NCBI GenBank assembly: GCA_020746995.1
Contig: JAGPXD010000005.1
Coordinates: 992,001-1,056,000 of the forward strand
Reading direction: 5' to 3'
From: Plectosphaerella cucumerina
Taxonomy: Eukaryota > Ascomycota > Sordariomycetes > Glomerellales > Plectosphaerellaceae
Length of the DNA: 64,000 nucleotides
Shown here piece after piece: positions 55,101 through 64,000 of the stretch. Each line of letters opens with the position of its first letter. The first letter of the stretch is position 1. A program made the translations under genes and the position numbers. Below the pieces are notes generated by a model that was not told where the DNA came from, searched no databases, and saw only the letters and a program-made list of their open reading frames with translations.

Positions 55101-55168
55101 GCTGACGACCGGCGTCCAGGCAGCCGCGATATGGCCATTGAGATAAAGCACGCGACCTCACGGCAGAC
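52126..55168. other. Very long gene-free divergent region
   Basis: 3.0 kb between the NirA-like gene and an ankyrin gene, the largest gap in the window. The half nearest the regulator is strikingly G-rich on the plus strand. ORFs up to about 145 codons (54500-54937, 53286-53675) have no family motif. It is a good candidate for an extended promoter or long leader; no repeat or element could be identified. Confidence 0.55.
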
Positions 55169-57342
55169 ATGGATGAAGCAGGATTCGGCCTCATTCAGCA
55201 GCAGCAGCAGCAGCAACAGCAGCATACGCTCAGCATGCCTGACTATTCATCAGCCGCCGTCACCACGGCCTGCGATGCCATCGCTCATCGTGTCGTCTCC
55301 ACCCAAGCCGACCTCGATCGCATTCTCAAATCGGTCGACCCCGCCGGTTACAAGGTGCAGCAGCTACTAGCCCTCTCCGGTAGCCTCTCGCAGCTCCGGG
55401 ATGCCGCCGACCACCTCCGGGGCGCCGTGTCCGGTGCCACCGCCGTGTCGCGAGCCGTCCAGGATGTCCTCTCCGAGTCCATTGGCCCCTGCGACCAGGC
55501 CTCGGCCGTTGTCGAGAAGCAGATTCGCAGCCTCGAGCCGCGATTCGATGTTGACACCCTCGACGTCAGGATTATCACCGAGTTTGCCGCACACGAAAAA
55601 ACCAATGCACAACTCTTCACACTCGTCGCCGTCCTCCTCCAGATGTGAGCGGCCTTACCTCCCTGCCTGATGCCTGGCTTCAGCCCCTAACCTACTGTAG
55701 CCCCGAGCCCGATGCTCAGACAACAAAACTAGTTGCACTTAGAGGGCGCAGTGTTCTTGATGAAGCTGTGACGGCCTCATCACAGGTCATCACCAACAGC
55801 CATGCACCACTCACAACACCATCCCCGCCAACACCTCCCCCAGATGCCCCTCCCCCGCCAGACTACTCACCATCCAGCCCCGATGCCGAGTCGGAGACCG
55901 CCGAGGGCAAGAAGAAGGCCCCAAGTGGCTTCTTCTCTTCTCTATCACACTCCTTCAAAGCCGCTGCATCAACCCTTATGCCAAAGCCTGACCCTCTTGC
56001 CGTCGCAATGTGCCAGTCGGCCAAGGCCGGCAACGTTTCCCACGTTCGCGCTTTCCTGGCCCAAGGGGTCAACATCAACGGGCAGGATGACGAGGGCTAC
56101 AACCCTCTCATCTGTGCAGCCCGTGCTGGTCGTGCCGATGTCCTGCGTTTCCTCCTCGACGCCGGCGCCGACAAGGCTGCCAAGGACTCACACAGCGGCA
56201 AGCGCAAGTCAGCCCTCTTCCACGCCGCCGAGTGCGGCCACCTCGCCCTCGCTGAGACCCTACTCAACGCTGGCGCCGACCCCCGCGAGAGATCCTGGTC
56301 CGGCCAACCCCAGTTCGTCGATGTCGCTTCTAACGCTCGCCTCGACATCGTCGAGCTGTTCTTAGACCGCGGCGCCGATGCAAACACCGTCGCCATCAGC
56401 GGTCGCACCGTCTTCATCCACGCCCTCCAGGCCGGCGCCATGGACCGTCTGCGCCTCCTACAGCGGTATGGTGGCGACGTCAACGCCAGGGATATCACCG
56501 GACAGCCTGCCTTACACGTTGCTCTTGCTCAAGACCGCCTTGACATTGTCGATTTCCTCCTTTCCCGCGGCGCCGATGCAAACTCCCAGGACATCATGGG
56601 CAACTCGATGCTGCACCAGGCTGTTTCCCGGCGCAACTTTGACCTCACACGCTCCCTACTCGCCCGGGGAGCCAACCCCAGCACCCCCGGCCACCTCGGC
56701 AAGAGCCTCCTGCACAAGCTCGTCGAGGCCTCCATCGCTGGCAACACGGACAGAGATGAGAACTCGGCCGACAGCGACGTCGAGGCCAAGCTCGCCCGCC
56801 TTGTCCTCGAAAAAGGTGCCGATCCCAACCAATACGACTCATGGGGCGAGCGCCTCTTCTGCCATGTCGTCGACAAGGGTAGCACCCCTCTCCTGCGAGC
56901 CTTCCTCGACCACCGTGCAGACCCCAATACCCTCTTCCGCTCCCAAGACACCCTCCTCCTGCGCTCCATCGCCCGGGGTCGGTTCGACCACGCCCGCCTT
57001 CTCCTCCGCCACGGCGCCGACCCCAACCGTAAGGGCGCCGACCCCAATCGCGCCGGAGGCGATGGCCGCACACCCCTCGTCGAGGCCCTTGCCCTCGACA
57101 ACCCTGGCCTGGTCCATGACCTCCTCGACCGCGGTGCAGACATCAACGTTGCCGGTGCCGTCACACCAGCCGCCCTCGCCCGCCTATTGCGCAACAAGGA
57201 GATTGTAGAGATGTTGGTTGCCAAGGGCGCCCAAGGGCCCGCCCCAATCGAGGAGAGGGTGGCCGTCCCAGCCTCTGTCTCGCTGCCTCTACCGCCGCCG
57301 CTAGCTGAAGACGAGGCCCTCCCGACGTACACGCCGGTGTGA
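55169..57342 (+). CDS. Ankyrin-repeat protein with polyglutamine start
   Basis: Two exons, 55169-55644 and 55701-57342, with a 56-bp intron, giving 705 residues. The N-terminus contains nine consecutive Gln residues (from CAG repeats at about 55196-55223), then a helical region (VVSTQADLDRILKSV, LSQLRDAADHLRGAV). A Pro/Ser-rich linker follows (about 195-260), then about ten ankyrin repeats (for example GYNPLICAARAGRADVLRFL, DGRTPLVEALALDN) and a Pro-rich tail. The intron was set to join the two frames (LLQ-I-PEPDAQTTK). Probably a scaffold; no enzyme domain is seen. It is distinct from the giant ankyrin protein at 20011-25624. Confidence 0.82.
55196..55223 (+). repeat. CAG repeat encoding polyglutamine
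   Basis: A near-perfect CAG run with one CAA, near the start of the ankyrin gene. Likely length-variable. Confidence 0.85.
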
Positions 57343-58181
57343 GGAGAGGTTCGAGTAATACGGGATGAGATGATCTACGGCCTTCACATACATGCTTAAA
57401 ATTATACCCTGCAGCAATGTTGATGAATATATTCCCCGCTACTTATTATCACCCGCACCTCGTCGATTCGCCCTGTGACGCCTGTTCTGCCTAACCATCC
57501 TCGTCTTCGGCTCTGGTCGGCTCAGAAACCTACTTGCACCCTTTGAATCCCTAGCCTCCGCGGTCAGACCGTCATCACTCATCACCACATACCGCCCTTC
57601 CACCCCGTGCCCTTCCGTTGTGTGTGACGACTATGACAAGCTTTTATGCCTCAGCTCCGCTCACCACACCCCGAGAGACCCATACCTAAAGTCCCCGGCG
57701 CATCCTCTCCCGCCCTTCCGGGGAAGCTCGCCATCGAATCTTACCCCTGAACATCTCACATCAGCACACACCGACATCATCACCCGGATCACGATTTCAT
57801 CTCTAATCACGCCAAGCATGATGCAAGCTTTCGACATTCCGGGGGCTACGCTAACCAGCCGCTATTGTATGGATGTGTGTGTGTGCGCGTGAGTTCAAGA
57901 CAAACCCTCCCCCCGGCACCCATATTCCTGGCAACCCTGCCCCGACCCGGGTGGGGTCGCCCCGACCTGAGAGTTGCATCTCCGCCGCCCTCGCGCCTCG
58001 GCACCTGTGCCAACACGACAAGACATTCCGTTCCGCTGCTGGAACATCGTCCTTTCGTTTCTGCTCCCAGCGCGGCGCGCCTACTACTTATGTTGGTGCC
58101 GTCCCGGGCGATGGGGAAGCGGGAGGGCCTCCGAGGCGCCGTCGTACTTCTTCTCCCGAGAAGCCACTGCGTCATTACCGC
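57343..58181. other. Convergent intergenic region
   Basis: 839 bp between the ankyrin gene and the RING ligase gene, whose stops face each other. ORFs here are mostly antisense to, or extensions beyond, the RING gene. No separate gene is supported. Confidence 0.5.
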
Positions 58182-60186
58182 TTATTGCTCTCTCCTCCGC
58201 TCACGTGCCCAGTCGTCTCCTGATCGAGGATCAGGCCCGGAGCCGGGGCCAGGGGCAGATCCAGGGCCGGTGGCGGGACCGGATCCCGATGCGCGAGACA
58301 GCTGGTGTCTGAGCCAGCTGAGAGGACCACCCGACCCTGACTGCTGCTGCTGCTGCTGCTGTTCACGTTGTTGCTGCTCACGCTGTTGTCGATGTAGGTA
58401 TGGCTGAGGATGCTCCTGCGGGTTATCTCTCAGTCGTTCCCAGCTGTTTGGCGTCGGGCTCCGCTGTCTCGTCCGAGAGCCCGAGGTTGAAGCAGGAGGC
58501 GAAAGGGAGTCGCGCCTAGGGCGAGGCAGGTTGATGCTGTATCCGCTCGGCGTACGGCTGCCGGGACGGTCTGCACTGGGGTTGGGTGACATGGAGGGCC
58601 GAGGCGGGTAGGTGAAGGACCATCGCCAGGTGTGTGCGGCTGCTGGCCGGGTGCCTCGGGGTACCGGCGGCGGTCCTTGGGATGCACCCCAGCCACTGCC
58701 CATGGGGGGTCCGCCCTGTCCTGGGGGCGGGTATGGCGGCGGCGCGTAGTCTCCAGAGGCCGAACCGGGAGTTTGAGAGTTGCCAAAGGATGATGGTGCA
58801 CCTCCGGGTGCTGGGCCGGCGCCTTGTGAGGCATTGCCTCCACCTGTCGAGTTGTTGTTACCCGTGGCTGGGTCAGCCGCCTCAATCGCCGCGCGGCAGA
58901 TGGGGCAGGTGTTGTGTTCTCTAAGCCAGAGATGGGCACACTCTTCGTGGAACCAGTGCTTGCAGGGGAGATAGATGACCTGGTCACCCTTTTTGAGCTC
59001 CTCGATGCAGATTGTGCAATCTGCCTTGCCGTCGGCCTCGTTAAGCATCGACTCGTCGACTGTCTTCTTCTCGAGCTTGTTGATGGCGTCCTCGGACGCG
59101 GGCGGCGCAGCGTTGGACTGGGGGTTCTGCTCCATCATGGCAGAGACGATCCTGTCCAGCGCTTCTTGGGTGTAAACCGCGTCGCCCATCTGGCCATTGC
59201 CCGGCGGAACTAGCATGCTCAGCAGCTGACCGAGGCTAGTGGCCAGGTTGGGGGCGTTGGGGCGGCCGCCGTCGTGCATGTTGTCGTTGCCGGCAGCGGC
59301 GGCGGCACCTTGCGGGGGGGCCATGCCTCCGAGAAGGTTACCAAACACACTGGGGGGCTGATTAGCTGGAGCCCTGATAGAGATCATGGTGATTCGCGTC
59401 CCAAAGGGAGTCCGCTCGACGTGGGGGCGGAGGACGTACGTGTTGAAGTCATCATTGTCCTGGCCGCCCTCGGCCGGCGCGCGACCACCGGCGCGGGCTC
59501 CGCCGCCGGCGTTGAGGTTGATAGGTCCCGTGGCAATGGTGAAGGTGGTGAAGCCAGTGCCCGTCCTTGATGTGTATGTCCTGACGTTTCCAGCGCCGCC
59601 GAACGGGCCTCCACCGCCTCCGCCCAGGGGATGGGCTTCGGGGGCCGGGGGCCAGCGTGCTGCCGGGGCGCGGTTGCGGGGAGGGTTTCTCGCACCACCC
59701 AGGCCAGATATCAGGTCTAGAAATCGAGCCATGACCTGCTCTCCGTCGTTAAGGTCGGCCGGGCGTCGGGGGTCGTGCGGTCCGGAGCCAGGGCCGTGGT
59801 CGTGGGCTGCCCGGTCACCCCACGTGTGACGGTGGAAGTGGTGGCTTCCCGGCCCCAGATCCTCGATATCAGCCTCGCCGGGGTCTGAATCTGTGTCTGC
59901 CTGCCGGAATCCATCGTGTACGTCTGAATGAGGCGACTCGGGAACATCGTAAAAGTCTCGAGGGTTGTTCTCGGCAGTGATCTGGAGGGACTTTGGTTAG
60001 TCACGGGGAACCGACCAAGCTAGGTTGTTTGCTCAAACTTACGACCTCGGTGGCCTCGCTGTCACATCTCGGACACACTAGGCCTCTAACGTCCTTTGTC
60101 CATGTGTTGCCGCAGGCGTGGCAAAAGACTCGCTCCGGCTCGTCGGCGGCTGCACCAGGCCGGCCCCCGGTGCTTTGGGAAGCCAT
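58182..60186 (-). CDS. RING-H2 E3 ubiquitin ligase with N-terminal zinc ribbon (RNF115/126-like)
   Basis: Two exons, 60186-60043 and 59981-58182, with a 61-bp intron, giving 647 residues. The first exon carries a four-cysteine zinc ribbon (FCHACGNTW ... LVCPRC), as in RNF115/RNF126, where it binds ubiquitin. A Gly/Pro-rich linker precedes the RING-H2 (about residues 370-410: CTIC...CKHWFHEEC...CPIC). The long Pro/Ser/Gln-rich tail includes a polyglutamine tract. Expected to attach ubiquitin to client proteins in the cytosol; the client is unknown. The internal Met at 59732 is not the start because the upstream frame stays open and carries the ribbon. Confidence 0.9.
58341..58361 (-). repeat. 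CTG/CAG repeat encoding polyglutamine in the RING ligase
   Basis: A run of CTG on the plus strand, read as CAG in the minus-strand gene, extending the Gln-rich C-terminal tail. Confidence 0.8.
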
Positions 60187-61480
60187 ATCAGCCTGGGCGC
60201 GCTGGTAAGCGGCGAAGGCGGAGTATCCTAGGCCGGCAAGGATGCCGACCGTACGAAACGCTCGGAAAGCCAGACTCGAGGGCGTGCGAAAGGTCGGGGG
60301 TTAGGTGGGGGGTTGTGCGCGGCTCGGTCGGAGATGAGGTGCTCGCGGGGGGTGCGAGGTTGGCAGGTCTACGAGGGAACGAGGTGGCGGCGTCGAGGCC
60401 AGGAAGGTGAGACGCACGAAAGGCTGAGGTGTGTGGCCTGTACTCGCGAACTGGGTACGGAGCCTGAGGTTGGTGGTAGAGACGTCGCTGGTTGGGCGAG
60501 GTTGCAGATGTTGAAGGTGATAGGCCGGATTAGCAATCAACGCTGGAGCTGTCGCAGGTGATGATTCTGGCAGGGCCTGGGGTCAGTGATGCACTCCGCA
60601 AGGGGGACTTGGGACGAGATGGAGAGAGTGGGTGTTTAGGGTAAGCAAACGAAGCTGTAAAGATGGGGAGGAAGGAGGAGGGGCGAAAGATATGAAGCAT
60701 TGTTTCGGGTTGCGTGATCCAGACGTACCTCTCTATCCAGTTGGAATTACAGTACAAGCCCCAAGGCGCCGCGCTCGTGCCGGAGGAGCAGTCCGAAGAG
60801 GACGTGAGTTTGCAGTGAGAAGTGAAAATGGGTGGCAAGCCGCAAAGGGGCAATCTAAAAGCAGGTGTGCAGCATGTATGGGAAAGGAAGCCACGTCGCG
60901 CTGGCTGGCTCGGTCGGGATCGAAGGCGAGCAAGAGGTCGACGTTGATCATGACGGCAGAGGTTTGGGTCACGGTCAAGTTCACCGAACGGGTCGAGTGA
61001 CCGTTTTGGCGGGGACGCACGCACTGGCCACGGCAGTAGCAGGCGCAGGCACCACTGAAAATGGGAGGGTTACGGTGACGTCTGCCGCCGGGCTGTGCGT
61101 CCAGTGCAGGCGTGGTGGTCCGTCCGTCCCGCCGCCAGTTTCCGAGGTGGGGCGAATTCACCAAGCTTCCATTCAGTCCCCGAAGACTGACGAACGCCTC
61201 GAACGCGAAGCTGCCGCGCCACATTTTGTCCCGTATTTGCCTCCGTCGAACTGGATGTTGGCAGTTTGGCATCAGCCTTCAGCCACGCAGGTTTACAAGT
61301 CCCTCGAAAACATAGAGTGAAGAGCGTATATTCCCATAAACAGCCGTCTTCGTAGCAAAGAAAAAAGCACACCAACGCCTGGACAAATGTACAGATTCGC
61401 CACCCACCTGTATCCCTCATCCCTCCCAGACTCGTACATCATCTCTTCTTCTTCCCCAGATCACCCCTGGCAGCAGCAGT
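60187..61480. other. Intergenic region
   Basis: 1.3 kb between the RING ligase and FIS1 genes. No gene is supported; ORFs of about 120-180 codons (60733-61272, 60530-61024) overlap each other on the same strand in different frames and lack motifs. Confidence 0.5.
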
Positions 61481-62123
61481 CTACCTCTTCCGCACGTTGC
61501 GCATCAGGAACGCCCCCACCACGCCCGCCGCGACAGCCACGCCGCTGACAATGGCCACGCCCATCAGGCCCTCCTTGGCCACCTTGTCGTCCACCAGCTG
61601 CTGCAGGTTGGACGCCTGCAGGTTGCCCGGCTCGTTCTCCAGCAGCCGGTCGTTGTACCGCCGCGCCTCGGCGTAGTTGCCCAGCTTGAAGTTGCCCAGG
61701 GCGAGGTAGTAGAGGCACTCGCGGCGTCGCTCGGGGGAGGTGCGGAAGATTTCTGTCAGCAGACGGACGCCGAGCTGCTGGTCGTTACGGTTGTCGGACT
61801 TGACGAGGCCCTAGAAGAAGTGAAAGTGTCAGCGTGCTTGCTGTAAAGCGCTTGCTAGCAAGAAGCACGGTGGTGTCCTACCCAGGCGTAGTTGAACTTG
61901 GTCTGCACGCCGACCATGTCGCCCTCCTTCTCGTACTGCGCCCGGAGGACCTGGAGCTCCGACGCCTTGAGGGGCCTGTATCTCCGTTAGACAAGTCGCA
62001 TAATCGGTGGTCGGGATGTCTTACGACTCGGCGTCGAGGGCATCTACGTAGAGCTGGGTTAGCTAGAGCACGTGAAGAGGGGTCAGGCGGAAGCTTGAGC
62101 CTACAGGGAAGTTCGGACACCAT
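61481..62123 (-). CDS. FIS1: Mitochondrial fission protein Fis1
   Basis: Four coding exons: 62123-62105, 62043-62025, 61975-61882, 61810-61481, giving 153 residues. The first two coding exons are only 19 nt each. Joining them gives MVSELPYALDAES-PLKASELQVLRAQYEKEG, and the rest includes FNYAWGLVKSD, LTEIFRTSPERRRECLYYLALGNFKLGNY and a C-terminal tail anchor GVAIVSGVAVAAGVVGAF followed by basic RNVRKR. That is the standard tail-anchored two-TPR Fis1 layout. It sits on the mitochondrial and peroxisomal outer membrane and recruits the dynamin machinery. It is divergent from SPC24, 396 bp away. Confidence 0.95.
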
Positions 62124-62519
62124 GGTGTGTTTTGTCGAGTGTGTATGGTGAGGTGTTAAGACAGAGAACAAGAGTATAGTCGAGAAAGGGGAAAGCAAGG
62201 TCGTATAGGTCTGTAGGTGTATGACAGGATTGAAATCAACCTCGGTGACAGTTTCGAGATGCTTGCGGAGGAGTCCGACTCGTGGCTGAAGCTGGAAAGC
62301 CGAGCTGGTTTTCCAGTGGCGCGCCACAATGACGACGTCTGGGCGGGCGGATAACCGATAAGCCCACCCCCCGTCGTCCGGGTGATGCGGCCGTGTTTGG
62401 ACCGAGAAACACCACACTCCACACACCCGCGATCGCGACGAGCACTCTGACAATCATTACACGCCGCTTCGACCCACGACGTACGACTGCCGACCGAGAA
62501 ACCCCCCGCGACCGCAAAA
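62124..62519. promoter_or_regulatory. Bidirectional promoter of FIS1 and SPC24
   Basis: 396 bp separate the two ATGs, so both core promoters must lie here. No TATA box was recognised. Confidence 0.6.
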
Positions 62520-63256
62520 ATGCTTCTCTCAGAGGATCCCGCGACGGTACGTCCGACCACCACAGCCCTTACCGACTCCCACTGACCCCTCCCCAGCTGA
62601 TCAGCCACACGATCAACAACTTCAACATCCAACCCGACAAGCTCGCCGTGTCGCGCGTCTCCGAATCAATCTCCACCCTCCAACAAGCACGCGACCTGCG
62701 CATTCGCGAATCCGAAAATGCCCTCAAGAGTATGCCACCCCTCCCTCACTTACCCTCCAAGACCACCCCCCGCTGACAGCCCCCAGAACTCTCCCGCACC
62801 CTCAACACCATGGCCTCGCAGCACGCCGACCTGACAAGCGCGCACTCCTCCACCGCCCACGCCTCCGAAATCTCCCGCCTCGATACCCAAAAGTTCCGCA
62901 CCGCAAAAGCCGCCTCCGACGCAGAGGTCGAGGCCGAGCGCCTCGCCCAGCAGGTCGCCGACCTCAACGCCCGTCTCCAAGAGCTCGAGGTCCAAGGCGT
63001 CGAGGGCGGCGGTGACCCCGGGCGCCGCGGCATGGGCCGCGATCCTCTCGAGGATGAGGTCGTCCTGCGCCTCAGCGTCTATCGCAGCCTGGGCATCGAG
63101 ATTGAGCGTGACGACCGCGACCGCGCGTCCGGAGGTGGCGAGGTGTTTGCGCGTGCGATTGTGCGGAATGATCGCAAGGGGGATGTTCACGTGGTGAACA
63201 TGGATAACAAGTTTAGCAAGTTCTTCTATGCCAATTACTTTTGGCAGACGCTGTAG
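62520..63256 (+). CDS. SPC24: Kinetochore protein Spc24
   Basis: Three exons: 62520-62546, 62597-62729, 62787-63256, giving 209 residues. An N-terminal coiled-coil region of about 120 residues (SRVSESISTLQQARDLRIRE through RLAQQVADLNARLQELE) precedes a small globular domain with LRLSVYRSLGIEIERDD and ending NMDNKFSKFFYANYFWQTL, as in fungal Spc24. It is part of the Ndc80 complex that links kinetochores to microtubules; the C-terminal head pairs with Spc25 and contacts the centromere side. Length and domain order match. The ATG is the first in a good context (AAAATG). Confidence 0.9.
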
Positions 63257-63732
63257 CCGGCCCGGCGCGGCGGGGGGAAGAGCGAATGACTTATGATAGG
63301 GAGGCGTACGGAGTCGAGGCAGGATAGCCTCTTGGATTCGTGCGCGATTGCGCCAGAAAGATACCAGGATTTGAATTGAACACTTTGAGACGGCCGTGGT
63401 CGTTTGGTCTCTGCGCTCTGCTGCACTTCTGTCTGGAGGATGTGAAATGCCGTGTGCGCCGAGGACCTGTCGTCGCTCTTCAGTCACTTGGTAATGCACC
63501 TCGGGCAATTCCGGTTCCTGGCTACGAACATGTTCATCATCTCATTGCCGCTGAGAGTCAGCGGTGCTCTTCCGCATTGCATCGTACCAGCGGGAATTGA
63601 CCGGCGGGACAAACTTGCCGCGGCTGAACTATTAGCCGCCCGCTGCCCCTCTTCCACAATGCTGGTGCGGAGCTCACATGCCACCAGACAGCGACCTTCT
63701 TCATCAACTTTACTAGCCAGAAAGTCACAATC
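63257..63732. other. Intergenic region
   Basis: 476 bp between SPC24 and the Zn2Cys6 gene. Nothing further was recognised. Confidence 0.5.
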
Positions 63733-64000
63733 ATGCCCCCATCAGCGAGGACTACCCGTATTACTGCCGCGTGCAAGGCGTGTCGGGCGCGGAAGCACAG
63801 GGTCAGTCCTTCGTCACTGGTGAGGAGCCAACTGCTAACCTGGATCATGATGTAGTGTAGTGGTGAGAGGTCAGCTCTGCCTCCAAGCTCCCACTCAAAC
63901 CTTGATATAAAACTGACAGGGGCTGGTGGTGTGTCCAGACCTCGCTGTGCGCAATGCACTACCAACGACGTCCGCTGCGAGTGGCCTCAACAGCAGAAGC
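63733..64000 (+). CDS. Zn2Cys6 transcription factor, N-terminal part (3' end outside window)
   Basis: Three exon pieces: 63733-63801, a 7-nt microexon 63856-63862, and 63920 to the window edge. Joined they give a complete zinc cluster: C-x2-C-x6-C (from CKACRARKHRC), then C-x2-C-x6-C (CAQCTTNDVRC), followed by EWPQQQK. Skipping the microexon removes the third cysteine. The introns are 54 and 57 bp with acceptors GATGTAG and GACAG. The gene runs off the window, so the middle domain and target are unknown. A nuclear DNA-binding regulator is expected. Confidence 0.8.
63856..63862 (+). other. 7-nt microexon within the zinc cluster
   Basis: TGTAGTG lies between a TAG acceptor and a GTGAGA donor. 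It encodes Cys-Ser plus the first base of Gly and supplies the third zinc-binding cysteine. Inferred from completing the Zn2Cys6 pattern. Confidence 0.75.

Noticed and set aside
60530..61272. ORFs of 164 and 179 codons between the RING ligase and FIS1
   Set aside because: They overlap each other in different frames and have no conserved motif or clear splice structure.

Overview
This window looks like nuclear DNA of a filamentous ascomycete (Pezizomycotina), most likely a Sordariomycete. The evidence is GC-rich coding sequence, short introns of mostly 45-60 bp with GTRNGT-type donors and CTGAC-like branch sites, a Zn2Cys6 regulator repertoire, LaeA-like methyltransferases, SAT4-type membrane proteins, AzgA, NirA/NIT4-like and biotrophy-associated (BAS-like) families. 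Genes are spaced 0.1-3 kb apart on both strands. I see no transposon, CRISPR array, prophage or core secondary-metabolite synthase. Exon joins were worked out by hand from reading frame, splice signals and family conservation.

Region 1-20 kb is accessory-like. It holds the 3' part of a fungal-trans-domain regulator, an intracellular GH3/PA14 beta-glucosidase, a SAT4/rhodopsin-like seven-helix protein, a secreted alpha/beta hydrolase, a LaeA-like methyltransferase, a DsbA/FrnE-type oxidoreductase, a CECR5-like HAD phosphatase, an unusual two-headed cysteine-rich secreted protein, an intron-containing tRNA-Asn(GTT) and a second LaeA-like methyltransferase with the same intron scaffold.

Region 20-39 kb carries a giant ankyrin/coiled-coil protein, a Zta1-type quinone reductase, UDP-galactose 4-epimerase, a large SUN-domain nuclear-envelope protein and FAD synthase. 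These are mostly housekeeping genes.

Region 39-64 kb carries an AzgA purine transporter with GATA sites upstream, a hypothetical ORF, the ribosome-biogenesis helicase DBP4, an orphan type-I membrane protein, a small F-box/TM protein, a NirA/NIT4-like nitrogen regulator with about 3 kb of gene-free upstream DNA, a second ankyrin protein, a RING-H2 ubiquitin ligase with an N-terminal zinc ribbon, a divergent FIS1/SPC24 pair, and the start of another Zn2Cys6 regulator whose zinc cluster is split by a 7-nt microexon.

The most interesting items are four. (1) The secreted protein at 14422-15721 has two six-cysteine modules of nearly identical spacing flanking a Pro/Gly/Gln-rich CxPGFPC repeat spacer. 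(2) There are microexons in the terminal zinc-cluster gene and in FIS1. (3) Two introns appear to be GC-AG, one of them at a position where its paralogue uses GT. (4) The two LaeA-like methyltransferases are dispersed paralogues that differ by two introns. None of these has been checked by RNA or database search here.
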